From positions 372,001-436,000 of the forward strand of contig CANFVK010000002.1 in NCBI GenBank assembly GCA_947450475.1: a stretch of DNA of 64,000 nucleotides, given 5' to 3'. This DNA comes from Bacteriovoracaceae bacterium. Lineage in GTDB: Bacteria > Bdellovibrionota > Bacteriovoracia > Bacteriovoracales > Bacteriovoracaceae. The notes under the pieces are model-generated. The model worked only from the letters and a program-made list of their open reading frames with translations. It was not told where the DNA came from and did no database searches. Positions 1 through 9,038 of the stretch are shown here, in pieces. The position numbers and the translations under genes are program-made. The first letter of the stretch is position 1, and each line of letters begins with the position of its first letter.

Positions 1-226
1 CGTGACCCAATTGAGTTAAGACGACAAACTTGCATTCATCTTCTTCCTGAATGAGTCCCTTTTTCTTTAAATTATTTAACATAGTCGAGACCGATCCCTT
101 GGTGAGATCGAGGTCCCTTGCAATGTCGGTGACTCGGGCAAATCCTCTATTTTCTTTTAACTTATGAATAGTTAGAAGATAATGGACCATGGAGTGAGAC
201 AGATCATTTTCATTTGTTTCTTTCAT
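1..226 (-). CDS. DtxR/MntR-like metal-dependent transcriptional regulator, N-terminal part
   Basis: The gene starts with ATG at 226 and runs off the left edge of the window, so only about 75 residues are visible. They form a winged helix-turn-helix: an opening helix (HSMVHYLLTIHKL), then the recognition region (ARDLDLTKGSVSTMLNNLKK) and the wing (GLIQEEDECKFVVLTQLG). This arrangement, with the VTDIA-x-DL start of the HTH, is the usual N-terminus of DtxR/MntR/IdeR iron- or manganese-responsive repressors. The metal-binding and dimerization part lies outside the window, so the metal cannot be named. It is divergent from the secreted protein gene at 439, and an imperfect inverted repeat at 250-285 lies just upstream. 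Confidence 0.75.
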   Translation of the reverse strand, partial: MKETNENDLSHSMVHYLLTIHKLKENRGFARVTDIARDLDLTKGSVSTMLNNLKKKGLIQEEDECKFVVLTQLGH

Positions 227-249
227 TGCTGTTTATCTACCAATTGTTC

Positions 250-285
250 TAGTGTTCATACGCAAATTTGTATCAACGAATACTA
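250..285. promoter_or_regulatory. Imperfect inverted repeat upstream of the DtxR-like gene
   Basis: Arms TAGTGTTCAT (250-259) and ACGAATACTA (276-285) are complementary at 8 of 10 positions, separated by 16 bp. They lie 24 bp upstream of the regulator start in the divergent intergenic region. This would be a plausible autoregulatory operator, but it does not match a DtxR or MntR consensus known to me. Confidence 0.25.
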
Positions 286-438
286 TCGGCGTAAAGATCG
301 AAATGCCTTTAAAAAAAGGCAGCAATAACAGCCCGTTAAGAGGTCTGGTTAAATCTTATCTTACTGAAATTAAAGAGGACTCAAGGTGAATTATTTTGCC
401 TGGGGTTTAAGCTCTTGGGCTTCTGTTAAAATATTGTT

Positions 439-2151
439 ATGAAAAATTCATCTACTTTAGCTTTAATACTTACTATATGGCTGTTGCCCAAATTGCTTTT
501 TGCTCAAACTAGCATAGAGAACGAAACTAAGCTCAACACCACCTTACTCAACAATGCCTCAACTTCTCAACAAATTAACCCAAAGGCTCCCACTAGCTTT
601 ACCAACTCTGGTCCTAACGGAGGAAGCAATACTCCAAATCTAACGGATCAGGAAAAGCAGTTGAGCGAAACTTTTGTCGATCAAGCAAAGGCCAATAAGA
701 TCATGAAAGAAAAATGTGTTGGCGATATGCAAGCTGCTTGTGCCGGCCAAGAGCCGGAACATACCACTATGGGTATGAATCCAATGATGATTAAAATGGC
801 AGCTCAAGCCTATGCTTCCATTGGTGCTCTTGGCGGAGAAAATATTATGCCGCTAAAAAAAGATCCTTCTGCCGATGCCGGAAAAAGTGGTGAGGCTGCA
901 AAAGGTGATGCCGCAAAAGGTGATGCCGCAAAGTCTGGTGATAAAAAAGAAGAGAATGCAACCGATTATTGTAAATATATTCCTGCAGCAACTGAAACCT
1001 TTGCCTCTTTTGCCCAAAAACAAAATGTCGATCAAATGACAACCAAAGCTGACACCTCCCAAAAAGAGGCTTTACTTAAAGCTGCCAAAAGCCACGATAG
1101 CCGAGCCGAACAAGCACAGATCCAAGCTTATGGATGGTTCGGAGGAGCTGCTTGCTACGCTCAGGGTGCGCTCACTGGACAATTTGCCAAGAACACTTCG
1201 TTAATTGTTAAATTAGGAGCCTCTACTTTTCTCGGTGCCTTTTACCAGGGAGAGGTCTCGGCCAACAAAGAATATGCCGACAAAACTCGGATGATCGCCA
1301 ACTCCATGCCTAACAAGGGAGACTGTAATCCAATCACTCAAAATGAATGCTATTGCTCAACTCCAGAATACGCAAACGATCAGACTTATTGTAAAGCTCA
1401 AATTGAAAAACGAACGACACCTTCTTCATTTTCAAAAGTCGCTTGTACAAATGATAAATTGCAAATTGATCCTTCTTGCCAGTGCGACAAGACCAATACC
1501 TGTGTAGAAAAACTCATTGAAAATCAAGGCGGAGCTGACTTGCAAATGGGTATGGGTTTTACCAATTCACCCTATCGGGCGATTACTTCGTTAGCCCATG
1601 GAAAACTTGAGACCTCTACCATAAATGGAACTGCTGCAAACAAAACCGCCGCGATTGCTCGCCAGGCGCTCAAGGATTTAGCTTCGAGATTGCCTTCCAA
1701 CAATGCACCATTAAATCCTTCTCTTAAGCCAATGGTCGATACCCTAGTGGCCAAGGGCATCCCTTCGAATGTGGCGCGGCTCATGGCCGAAAACGCTCCA
1801 TCGGGAAGTTCGGTTAATTCGGCCATGTCAAAATTTAATGGAATGGGAGCTGGACCATCAATGGCAAGTTACTCCAATGGTGGCGGTAATAATGTTTTGG
1901 ATTTTTCCGGAGGAAATGGACTTGGCACCAGCGGGCGTGGAGAAGATAAAAAAAATGGATCAGATGATATTTTAGGAAAATTCGCTAGCAACAAAGGCGC
2001 TGTGGCCAATGGAAAAATAATCGAATTTGCCCAAAAAGCTCAAAATCAAGCTTCGCAAATTACGAAATCAGATCGCCCACTATTTGAGATTATTTCATTG
2101 CGCTATCAAATTTCCGGGCGAAGACTACTTCAAATCGATAGCACTAAATAA
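439..2151 (+). CDS. Secreted Cys-rich protein of unknown function with C-terminal FEIIS-x-RY motif
   Basis: I do not recognise a named family. The 570-residue product starts with a Sec signal peptide (hydrophobic stretch about residues 7-22, ending at FAQ). The mature part is rich in Asn, Ser, Ala and Gly. It has an N-terminal Cys pair (KCVGDMQAACAGQE), a short KGDAA tandem repeat near residue 155, a hydrophobic stretch near residues 235-275, and a Cys cluster about 297-357 (CNPITQNECYC and SCQCDKTNTC) that probably forms periplasmic disulfides. The tail DRPLFEIISLRY is strikingly like the tails of the two L,D-transpeptidase-like proteins at 9039-11579 and 11610-14114 (IFDIISTRY, IFEIISSRY). 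The gene stands alone between divergent and same-strand neighbours; the start is ATG 439 with a weak ribosome binding site. Confidence 0.7.
   Translation: MKNSSTLALILTIWLLPKLLFAQTSIENETKLNTTLLNNASTSQQINPKAPTSFTNSGPNGGSNTPNLTDQEKQLSETFVDQAKANKIMKEKCVGDMQAACAGQEPEHTTMGMNPMMIKMAAQAYASIGALGGENIMPLKKDPSADAGKSGEAAKGDAAKGDAAKSGDKKEENATDYCKYIPAATETFASFAQKQNVDQMTTKADTSQKEALLKAAKSHDSRAEQAQIQAYGWFGGAACYAQGALTGQFAKNTSLIVKLGASTFLGAFYQGEVSANKEYADKTRMIANSMPNKGDCNPITQNECYCSTPEYANDQTYCKAQIEKRTTPSSFSKVACTNDKLQIDPSCQCDKTNTCVEKLIENQGGADLQMGMGFTNSPYRAITSLAHGKLETSTINGTAANKTAAIARQALKDLASRLPSNNAPLNPSLKPMVDTLVAKGIPSNVARLMAENAPSGSSVNSAMSKFNGMGAGPSMASYSNGGGNNVLDFSGGNGLGTSGRGEDKKNGSDDILGKFASNKGAVANGKIIEFAQKAQNQASQITKSDRPLFEIISLRYQISGRRLLQIDSTK
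898..927 (+). repeat. Two tandem 15-bp repeats inside the secreted protein gene
   Basis: GCAAAAGGTGATGCC occurs twice back to back (898-912 and 913-927), encoding AKGDA AKGDA. The flanking KSGEA and KSGDK look like decayed copies. In-frame units of this kind can expand or contract without frameshift. Confidence 0.8.
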
Positions 2152-2223
2152 TCCTAAGACAAAGCAGCCTTAACAAGAGTAAAATCTCTGCAAAAAAGAT
2201 AAGTTTATATCGGGATTTAATGT

Positions 2224-2952
2224 ATGACTCTTCCTTACTCACAAACTCTCGTCATCATTCCTACTTATAATGAAATCGACAATATCGAAAAAATGATTTC
2301 GACGCTCTTTTCACTTTATCCAGAAATCTCATTGCTGATTATAGAGGATGGCTCACCTGACGGGACGGCTAAAGTGATCAAGAGACTCATGCTAGCTCAT
2401 TCAAAACTTTTTATGATCGAACGATCAGGTAAATTAGGTCTAGGCACCGCCTATATCACTGGCTTTCGCTGGGCCTTAGAGCATAGTTATGAATTTGTTT
2501 TCGAAATGGATTGTGACTTCTCTCACGATCCTTCACAGATACCCGAGCTTCTCTCGGCAGCTCAACATTATGATCTCGTCATAGGATCGCGCTATATTGA
2601 TGGCATCCGCATTATCAATTGGCCTTTTAAAAGATTACTGCTTTCTTATGGTGCTTCTATCTATACTCGTGCCATTACCGGTCTTCCCATTCACGATACA
2701 ACTGGAGGCTTCAAGTGCTTCAAAAGAAAATCTTTAAGCGTCCTAGATTTTGACAAGATCATCTCTAATGGCTATTCCTTCCAGCTAGAGCTCAATTATA
2801 AGATTTGGTGTAAGGGATTATCAATCAAGGAAGTTCCTATTATTTTTTATGAACGAAGAGATGGGCAATCTAAAATGGGTGGTGCAATTATTTTTGAAGC
2901 CATATTTGCAGTCTTTAGACTAAGAATAAAAAAAATTCTAGGAACTCTTTAG
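2224..2952 (+). CDS. GT2 glycosyltransferase, polyprenol-phosphate mannosyltransferase (Dpm1-like)
   Basis: This 242-residue enzyme is a family 2 glycosyltransferase of the dolichol/polyprenol-phosphate mannose synthase type. These enzymes transfer mannose (or a related sugar) from a nucleotide sugar to a polyprenyl phosphate at the inner face of the cytoplasmic membrane. The GT-A fold motifs are visible: IIPTYNEIDNI at residues 11-21, IEDGSPDGT near 41, EMDCDFSHDP near 97 (DxD-like metal site), GSRYIDG near 121, and TTGGFKCFKR near 158. No C-terminal membrane segments are present, so it is the short soluble form. The last codons overlap the convergent membrane protein gene by 4 bp. The sugar and acceptor are not readable from sequence. 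Confidence 0.85.
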   Translation: MTLPYSQTLVIIPTYNEIDNIEKMISTLFSLYPEISLLIIEDGSPDGTAKVIKRLMLAHSKLFMIERSGKLGLGTAYITGFRWALEHSYEFVFEMDCDFSHDPSQIPELLSAAQHYDLVIGSRYIDGIRIINWPFKRLLLSYGASIYTRAITGLPIHDTTGGFKCFKRKSLSVLDFDKIISNGYSFQLELNYKIWCKGLSIKEVPIIFYERRDGQSKMGGAIIFEAIFAVFRLRIKKILGTL

Positions 2953-3620
2953 CGCACTAATGACTTGCGCGAAAATATTTCTTCATTAAGCGGATTGTAC
3001 ATCATAAGAACCAAAATCCAGTAAAAACCAAATTCAAATATGACATATCGTAATTCAGATGGAATGAGATTTACGAGTCCCGCTAAAATTAAGTAGGCAC
3101 CGGTTTGAGTGTAACGAGGAAGAGGAATAGCAAAGCGATTGACAAAAGATTTTATTTTCTCCAGTTTGGGATAGAAAAAAGGCATGACGAGAAAATAAAG
3201 GGTTGCCATGATTTTTACAAAAAGAGTAAAAATCATATTATTCATACGAAAACCATTAATCACTAAGTGATGAATGTTTAATTGCATTTTCGTATTGTGA
3301 ATTAAAAAGAATGGCGGGGTACGGAACCCAAAGACTCTTTGTCCCCAAGACATTTCATCCATTGCAAAACAAAGAAAAACTACTCCGGCAATGACCAGAA
3401 AAGTTGCAAAGACACCACCTCGAAAGGGTCGTAATATGCTAGCGCGATAAAAGCACATAAATGATGCAAAAATCAATGTGCCAAAAATCATTAATTGAAA
3501 AATGCCATCATCAACGACCATGGCCGATTCAAAGTAATAGAGATTTATTCGAGAAATATAGATGGCCACCAAAACAAAAATAATCAATATGGGGTACATA
3601 ATTTTCTCAAAGAGTTTCAT
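2949..3620 (-). CDS. Polytopic inner-membrane protein of unknown function
   Basis: The 223-residue product has about six hydrophobic segments and no cleavable signal. It contains the motif DEMSWGQRVFGF near residue 88, followed by HNTKMQLNIHH. A related pattern, acidic-acidic-x-SWGQR followed by Asn/His-rich residues, occurs in a family of uncharacterized bacterial membrane proteins; I know no proven function. The ATG overlaps the rpiB stop codon by 3 bp (ATGA), so it is translationally coupled as the third gene of an ahcY-rpiB operon. Its stop overlaps the convergent glycosyltransferase gene. A link to pentose phosphate or methyl-cycle metabolism is suggested only by position. Confidence 0.6.
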   Translation of the reverse strand: MKLFEKIMYPILIIFVLVAIYISRINLYYFESAMVVDDGIFQLMIFGTLIFASFMCFYRASILRPFRGGVFATFLVIAGVVFLCFAMDEMSWGQRVFGFRTPPFFLIHNTKMQLNIHHLVINGFRMNNMIFTLFVKIMATLYFLVMPFFYPKLEKIKSFVNRFAIPLPRYTQTGAYLILAGLVNLIPSELRYVIFEFGFYWILVLMMYNPLNEEIFSRKSLVR

Positions 3621-4057
3621 ACTTTCTCTCCAAGATTTTCAAAAAGAGATAAGCGCTCAGCGTGCCTGCCACCTTCAAAAGATTGGACGAGCCACGAGTT
3701 AACTATCTCCAATATTTCATTTTCAGTGTTAACCCTTGCTCCGAGGCACAGCACATTGGCATCGTTGTGCTTCCTGGACATTTCAGCATCTTTAGGTGAA
3801 CGACAAAGAGCTGCCCTGATTCCCCTGTAGCGATTAGCAACGATAGAAACGCCAATCCCAGAGCCACAAAGCAAAATTCCGGGAATCTTTTCATGCACGA
3901 CGACTTTTGCTAATGTCGACGCAAAGTCTGGATAGTCACAACTATCTGAAGTGTGAGTACCAATATCTTCTACATCCATACCTTTTGATGAAAGGAGTCC
4001 TTTTACAAACTCCTTCATCTCAAAAGCTGCGTGATCAGATCCAATAACTATTTTCAT
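3617..4057 (-). CDS. rpiB: Ribose-5-phosphate isomerase B
   Basis: RpiB interconverts ribose 5-phosphate and ribulose 5-phosphate in the non-oxidative pentose phosphate pathway in the cytosol. The 146-residue length is normal for the RpiB/LacA/LacB family. Visible motifs are the N-terminal GSDHAAFEMKE (residues 6-16), the central CGSGIGVSIVANRYRGIRAA with the catalytic-region cysteine, and the HNDANVLCLGAR phosphate-binding/catalytic segment near residue 97. The gene begins 2 bp after the ahcY stop and overlaps the next gene by 3 bp, so the three genes form one operon. Confidence 0.93.
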   Translation of the reverse strand: MKIVIGSDHAAFEMKEFVKGLLSSKGMDVEDIGTHTSDSCDYPDFASTLAKVVVHEKIPGILLCGSGIGVSIVANRYRGIRAALCRSPKDAEMSRKHNDANVLCLGARVNTENEILEIVNSWLVQSFEGGRHAERLSLFENLGEKV

Positions 4058-4059
4058 TT

Positions 4060-5361
4060 TTAATATCTATAGTGATCTGGTTTATAAGGTCCTTCAGATT
4101 TAACTCCAAGGTACTCTGCTTGTTTACTCGAAAGCTTATCTAACTTCACACCGATTTTTTCAAGATGCAGTCGAGCTACTTTTTCATCAAGATGCTTAGG
4201 CAAGGTATAAACTTTATTTTCATAATTTTTATAATTCATCCAAATTTCAATTTGGGCCATTACTTGATTGGTAAAAGAGTTGCTCATAACAAAAGAAGGG
4301 TGACCCGTTCCGCAACCGAGGTTAACTAAACGTCCCTCTGCCAGTACGATTAATTTTTTTCCATCTGGATAAACATACTGATCGACTTGTGGTTTAATGT
4401 TGATTTTTGAAATATCTTTTCTGTTGTTTAGGTAAGCAACTTCAATTTCAAGATCGAAGTGACCAATGTTTGCGACGATCGCTCCATCTTTCATCATATC
4501 CATGTGCTTGGCGGTGATGACATCAAGACAGCCAGTTGCAGTAACAAAAATGTCTCCCACTTTTGCAGCTTCATCCATGGTCATAACTTGATAGCCTTCC
4601 ATTGCAGCCTGAAGTGCACAAACAGGATCGATTTCAGTAATGATTACCCGACCACCGAGACCGCGGAAAGATCCAGCAGAACCTTTTCCAACATCGCCAT
4701 AACCTGCAACTACACATACCTTACCTGCGACCATAACATCAGTTGCTCTTTTAACAGAATCAACTAAAGATTCGCGGCAACCATAAAGGTTATCGAATTT
4801 CGACTTAGTTACTGAATCGTTTACATTGATGGCCGGCATTTTTAGTTCGCCCTTTTTCATCATGTCGTAAAGGCGGTGAACTCCTGTAGTCGTTTCTTCT
4901 GAAAGTCCTTTGATATTTTTAATGAGTTCAGGATATTTATTGTGAACCATTACAGTGAGGTCCCCACCATCATCTAAAATCATATTTAGACCAGATCCAT
5001 CGGCCCATTTTAATGTTTGTTCAATACACCAATCAAACTCCTGCTCGTTCATGCCCTTCCATGCAAAAACGGGAATTCCAGCTGCCGCAATCGCTGCAGC
5101 GGCTTGATCTTGGGTAGAAAAAATATTGCAAGAAGACCAACGAACTTCGGCGCCTAATTCTATTAAAGTCTCGATGAGAACGGCCGTTTGAATCGTCATG
5201 TGCAGGCAACCTGCTATTTTGGCACCTTTTAATGGTTTAGTTTTGCCAAATTCAGCTCTTAACGCCATAAGTCCGGGCATTTCGCTTTCGGCGATTTGAA
5301 TCTCTTTGCGCCCCCAATCAGCTAACGACATATCTTTTACTTTATAATCGGTAAAGGCCAT
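4060..5361 (-). CDS. ahcY: Adenosylhomocysteinase (SAH hydrolase)
   Basis: AhcY splits S-adenosylhomocysteine into adenosine and homocysteine, clearing the product inhibitor of SAM-dependent methyltransferases. The 433-residue protein shows [15 protein letters not shown] (N-terminal substrate-binding domain, about residue 52), the [16 protein letters not shown] segment with the catalytic Lys/Asp region near residue 180, the NAD-binding Rossmann loop [17 protein letters not shown] near 220, and the C-terminal PYKPDHYRY with the conserved Lys-x-x-x-Tyr that reaches the neighbouring subunit's NAD. The first gene of an operon with rpiB and a membrane protein. The 89 bp to the divergent kinase gene hold no SAH-riboswitch-like fold that I can see. 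Confidence 0.97.
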   Translation of the reverse strand: MAFTDYKVKDMSLADWGRKEIQIAESEMPGLMALRAEFGKTKPLKGAKIAGCLHMTIQTAVLIETLIELGAEVRWSSCNIFSTQDQAAAAIAAAGIPVFAWKGMNEQEFDWCIEQTLKWADGSGLNMILDDGGDLTVMVHNKYPELIKNIKGLSEETTTGVHRLYDMMKKGELKMPAINVNDSVTKSKFDNLYGCRESLVDSVKRATDVMVAGKVCVVAGYGDVGKGSAGSFRGLGGRVIITEIDPVCALQAAMEGYQVMTMDEAAKVGDIFVTATGCLDVITAKHMDMMKDGAIVANIGHFDLEIEVAYLNNRKDISKINIKPQVDQYVYPDGKKLIVLAEGRLVNLGCGTGHPSFVMSNSFTNQVMAQIEIWMNYKNYENKVYTLPKHLDEKVARLHLEKIGVKLDKLSSKQAEYLGVKSEGPYKPDHYRY

Positions 5362-5450
5362 AATTCCCCCTAGTGAATTTTATAAATTAGGCTAAAATAA
5401 TTGAGACCTAATATAGCACCCTCTCCCCACTGTCACAAGGTAATTGAAGT

Positions 5451-6401
5451 ATGGCAAGCTATACACAAATTGGAATTGAAGAAGCTGAGAAAATCCTAAA
5501 TCTCTATGGGAGAAGTCATGTTCTAAAAATAACGCCATTGTCCTTGGGAATCTCTAATTCAAATTATCGCGTTGATTTAATTGATGAGTCTGTGCTTTTA
5601 AAAATTTCTAACGATAAAAATCAACAACAATTGGCCCAAGAGCAAGCCATCTTGCTATACATAAATCAAAATGGTTATCCGTATTCACTCAAACCCTTCG
5701 CTCTCAAAGACCACGGTCTTGTCTACCGATTTGAAAATTACTTTGGCGTTCTATATCCTTTCGTTCCAGGAATCCCTCCTGGTCCTTCTGATTACACTTG
5801 TAAAGAAGTAGGAATGGCTTTAGCTTCGTTGCACAAAATCAACCACCAAAGCGATGAACTTCTAAAGTTAAGGCCACACGAAAGCGTTGGCTTTGGTGCT
5901 CAAGAAATTTTAACTTACACATCGTCAACTCAATGTCCTGATGATTTCAAAGAAGCTTTCAATCACTTTTTCCCAGATCAATTAAGTGATTTTATTGCGG
6001 CACCGTTTGAAAAAGGAATCATTCACGGAGATCTTTATTACGATAATACGCTTTTTAATAATAATCATCTCAGTACTGTCTTAGATTTTGAACAGGCAGG
6101 CCGAGGAGAATATTTGCTAGATTTGGGTATTTCCATTTCTGGAACTTGCCTTGAAAAGGGAAGAATAATCACTCCTTTAGTTCGTTCATATTTAAACGGC
6201 TATGAAGAAGTTCGCCCACTTAAAGAATTAGAAAAAACATTTCTAGACCAAGCTATTATTTTAGGATTAATGTCAATTTCACTTTGGAGAATTAAACGAT
6301 TCAAGGAAAGAAATTTAAATCCATTAATGGAAAATTCTTACCGAGATCTCTTGGTGCGGGCCATGCATTACTATCAAATGAAACAACTTGAAATAGAATA
6401 G
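5451..6401 (+). CDS. Homoserine kinase-like / APH-fold phosphotransferase
   Basis: The 316-residue protein has the aminoglycoside phosphotransferase/choline kinase fold seen in type II homoserine kinases (ThrB2). The catalytic loop IHGDLYYDNTLF (Brenner motif H-G-D-x5-N) lies near residue 188 and is followed by VLDFEQAGRGEYLLDLG, where Asp binds Mg-ATP. The N-terminal nucleotide lobe with LLKISNDKN is recognisable. Homoserine kinase (threonine biosynthesis) is the closest match by length and N-terminal pattern, but the acceptor cannot be fixed from sequence and other small-molecule kinases of this fold are possible. It is divergent from ahcY and followed 9 bp later by the RlmL-like gene, with which it is probably cotranscribed. 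Confidence 0.7.
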   Translation: MASYTQIGIEEAEKILNLYGRSHVLKITPLSLGISNSNYRVDLIDESVLLKISNDKNQQQLAQEQAILLYINQNGYPYSLKPFALKDHGLVYRFENYFGVLYPFVPGIPPGPSDYTCKEVGMALASLHKINHQSDELLKLRPHESVGFGAQEILTYTSSTQCPDDFKEAFNHFFPDQLSDFIAAPFEKGIIHGDLYYDNTLFNNNHLSTVLDFEQAGRGEYLLDLGISISGTCLEKGRIITPLVRSYLNGYEEVRPLKELEKTFLDQAIILGLMSISLWRIKRFKERNLNPLMENSYRDLLVRAMHYYQMKQLEIE

Positions 6402-6410
6402 GAAACAAAC

Positions 6411-7754
6411 ATGGCAAAAAAGCCTTACCAGTCAGAAAGAAAATACAGTGATCGAAAACCTCGTGAAGAAAAAATAATTAGTGATGTCAAAAGCATTCCT
6501 CGTGCCAAGGTTAATCCTGATGGAACAAAGGAGTTTGATCAATCAACCTTTTTTGCTTCCTGTCCTCGAGAAGTTGAACATTTACTGGAAAAAGAAATTC
6601 GAGATTTAGGAATCACTCGGATTGAGGTTGAAAAAGGTGGAGTAGCCTTTAAGGCAGAAACAGAAGAAGCCCTCGATGTTTTACTGCAATCCAGAGTTGC
6701 CTCTAGAGTGTTCAAAGAAATTCAGGTTTATACTATAAGTTCAGAAAAAGATATTTATGCCAAAGCGAAAGAAAAGTGGTGGGACAAAATATTTAATGTT
6801 CAACAAACTTTTAAGATCAATACGCTGTTTGATCGTGAGGCAAAAGAGCATTTTAATAATTCTATGATTTTTTCTCAGCTTTTAAAAGATGCTATCGTCG
6901 ATAATTTTCGAGAGAAATTCGGTGAGCGGCCTTCGGTCGATACGGGCAGACCCGACATCACATTTCTTTTAAGAGTTGAAAAAAAGTCCGGCTCTCAGTT
7001 GTTTAATGCAAGAATTTTAGTCGATATGTGTGGAGATCCTATCTCCAATCGCGGGTACAGAGAAGAATCACTCAAAGCACCTCTAAGAGAAAACTTAGCT
7101 GCAGCTATTCTACTCACTACCGACTTTGATCCGGAAAAGGATATTTTCACTGACAGCATGTGTGGTTCTGGAACTTTTTTGATAGAAGCCATTTTATTGA
7201 AGGCTAAAGTTGCGCCGACATATTTAAAAATTAGACAATATATCGAAAAGAAAGTTCCAGTATTTGATTTCTTAAAACACCCTTGGTTTTTGGTTGATCG
7301 TAAATCACATCGCTTGTTTGATGAACGGGCCCAGGTCATCTACAATCATTCACTAAGTGCACTCAATGAATTGCAAACAAGACAATTCTTTGGCTTTGAC
7401 ATAAATGAACGAGCGCTTGAAACGACTCGACTTCACTTGCACAATGCAATGATAGATCAACAAATCGTCACGCTCAACAAGAGAGATGCTACAAAAATTA
7501 CCCCGATGGATGAGCCACCCGGAATCGTCATCGCCAATCCTCCGTACGGTGAACGCATGGGAGAAGAAGAAGAGCTTCAGCATCTCTACAAAGAATATGG
7601 GGAAAATTTAAAACACAACTTTAAAGGTTTTAGGGCCTACGTGTTTACCTCCAATCCACTTTTAAGAAAGTCTATCTCTCTTGGAACTTCAAAGCGGCAC
7701 ACCTTCTTTAATGGAAGTTTGGAGTGCCGACTTTTGAAGTATGAACTTTATTAA
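6411..7754 (+). CDS. rlmL: THUMP-domain 23S rRNA guanine-N2 methyltransferase (RlmL N-terminal type)
   Basis: The 447-residue protein corresponds to the RlmL half of E. coli RlmKL, which makes m2G2445 in 23S rRNA. A basic N-terminal extension of about 40 residues comes first, then a ferredoxin-like/THUMP RNA-binding region (FFASCPREVEHLLEKEI to the region near residue 160), then a Rossmann methyltransferase domain. SAM-binding motif I is TDSMCGSGTFLIEA near residue 245, and the catalytic N6/N2-type motif NPPYGERMG is near residue 375. The RlmK half is absent here; an RlmI/RlmK-like protein is encoded separately at 29017-29928. The stop is 10 bp from the convergent secreted coiled-coil gene. 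Confidence 0.85.
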   Translation: MAKKPYQSERKYSDRKPREEKIISDVKSIPRAKVNPDGTKEFDQSTFFASCPREVEHLLEKEIRDLGITRIEVEKGGVAFKAETEEALDVLLQSRVASRVFKEIQVYTISSEKDIYAKAKEKWWDKIFNVQQTFKINTLFDREAKEHFNNSMIFSQLLKDAIVDNFREKFGERPSVDTGRPDITFLLRVEKKSGSQLFNARILVDMCGDPISNRGYREESLKAPLRENLAAAILLTTDFDPEKDIFTDSMCGSGTFLIEAILLKAKVAPTYLKIRQYIEKKVPVFDFLKHPWFLVDRKSHRLFDERAQVIYNHSLSALNELQTRQFFGFDINERALETTRLHLHNAMIDQQIVTLNKRDATKITPMDEPPGIVIANPPYGERMGEEEELQHLYKEYGENLKHNFKGFRAYVFTSNPLLRKSISLGTSKRHTFFNGSLECRLLKYELY

Positions 7755-7764
7755 TAGGAATTAA

Positions 7765-9018
7765 CTATTTCGGAACGCTGTTTCCCTCTGGAGTTTGCTT
7801 CGATGTAGAAGATTCATCGGGAGATATATTCTTAAATTTGAAGCGGCTCGAATCGTCCAAGAAATTAAAGAGAGTTGAACTCAAACCTTCCTTGCATTGA
7901 TTATTAACAAGATCACAAACTGAGCCCATGGCCTTGGCAATCTGGCTGTTTACATAAACTCCAATCGGGGTATTGTTGTATTGATTTGCTAGGGCTTGAA
8001 TATTTTTCTTATACTCATCTTTTACATCGCCTTTTTTTAATCCTTTGCCCATAAGTTCTTTTTCTATCTCATCAAAATGGCTAAAAGCTAACTGCGAACG
8101 TACTTTGGAAAACTCAGCTTGATTAATTAAGTTATTGACGGAATTATTGAGGGTTCCCAATATCATTTGTCGTTTCATTGAGGCTTCATCGTCTGCAACC
8201 TTTTTCTCATCAATTTTTGACAGCTCATTGATCTTTGCAGTTACCGCCATTAGTTTATTTTCTTTATCCTGAATTCTCTCTGAAGCCCCACTCAAAAGCG
8301 ACTTCATTGTTTTTAATCTTGTATCTAATCCAATTTTTTTTGCTGAATCTGGACTTTTTTTAATAAAATCCTCTAGATCAGTCCAAGTTTCATTCATCGC
8401 AACCAGACTATGACTACCAACTCTTGAATTGCCATCTGCAGCTGTAAGGGAGCCCAACTTTTTATGCTCTTGAAGAAATTTATCTAATTTATCTTGATGG
8501 GCCTTGTCCCATCCTTCGAGTTTTTTAGCAGTTGTTGCAATGTCATCAAGGGTGCTGGCAATATTAGACTGAAACTTGGAGGCGTCCTCTTTGTAGTCTT
8601 TTGCAATTGCATTGAGCCTTTCTGTTTCAGCTTGAGCCCTTTTTAATCTATACTGCCGCTCATCGCGATCTTTCTGCAAAGTTTTTAGCGGAGTATTTTC
8701 ACGCTCTGCTTGTCTCAGGGCAAGGGAATATACACTAGTGTTGATTAAGACACCATCTCCAAAAGAAATGGCTTTATTTTTCTCGATACCATCTCCAACA
8801 TCTGATATAAAGCCCCAAACTGATCTAGCGGCCTGTTTGGTTGGAACGGCAATGGCGTGCCCCGCTTCACCAATGGCATTATTGACTTCACCGGCATTAT
8901 CTTTGGCAACATCGAAACCATATTGAGCTGAGTATGTGAGAGCGCTTAAATTACCCTCTTGGGCAACAGCGGCAGTTGATAAGACTGCCAGCGAAAAAGT
9001 AAGAGGTATTAGTTTCAT
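7765..9018 (-). CDS. Secreted coiled-coil protein of unknown function
   Basis: No named family is recognised. The 417-residue product has a signal peptide (MKLIPLTFSLAVLSTAAVAQ). The body is almost entirely helical with heptad-like charged stretches, strongest at residues 110-175 and 215-290, and is likely a long periplasmic coiled coil. Two cysteines near residue 365-372 (VCDLVNNQCKEG) may form a disulfide; the C-terminus is Ser/Asp-rich. A strong ribosome binding site (GGAGG, 7 bp) precedes the ATG. It lies 20 bp downstream of the L,D-transpeptidase-like pair on the same strand, so it is probably the third gene of that operon and may work on the same envelope structure. Confidence 0.65.
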   Translation of the reverse strand: MKLIPLTFSLAVLSTAAVAQEGNLSALTYSAQYGFDVAKDNAGEVNNAIGEAGHAIAVPTKQAARSVWGFISDVGDGIEKNKAISFGDGVLINTSVYSLALRQAERENTPLKTLQKDRDERQYRLKRAQAETERLNAIAKDYKEDASKFQSNIASTLDDIATTAKKLEGWDKAHQDKLDKFLQEHKKLGSLTAADGNSRVGSHSLVAMNETWTDLEDFIKKSPDSAKKIGLDTRLKTMKSLLSGASERIQDKENKLMAVTAKINELSKIDEKKVADDEASMKRQMILGTLNNSVNNLINQAEFSKVRSQLAFSHFDEIEKELMGKGLKKGDVKDEYKKNIQALANQYNNTPIGVYVNSQIAKAMGSVCDLVNNQCKEGLSSTLFNFLDDSSRFKFKNISPDESSTSKQTPEGNSVPK

Positions 9019-9038
9019 AAATATTCCTCCAGAATTTT

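Noticed and set aside
305..320. Hairpin GCCTTT-AAAA-AAAGGC between the DtxR-like and secreted protein genes
   Set aside because: Only six base pairs, no adjacent gene end that would need a terminator and no T run in a suitable place; not reported as a terminator.
5362..5450. Possible SAH riboswitch in front of ahcY
   Set aside because: The gap is 89 bp, AT-rich and shows no paired core that I can recognise; no evidence for a riboswitch.
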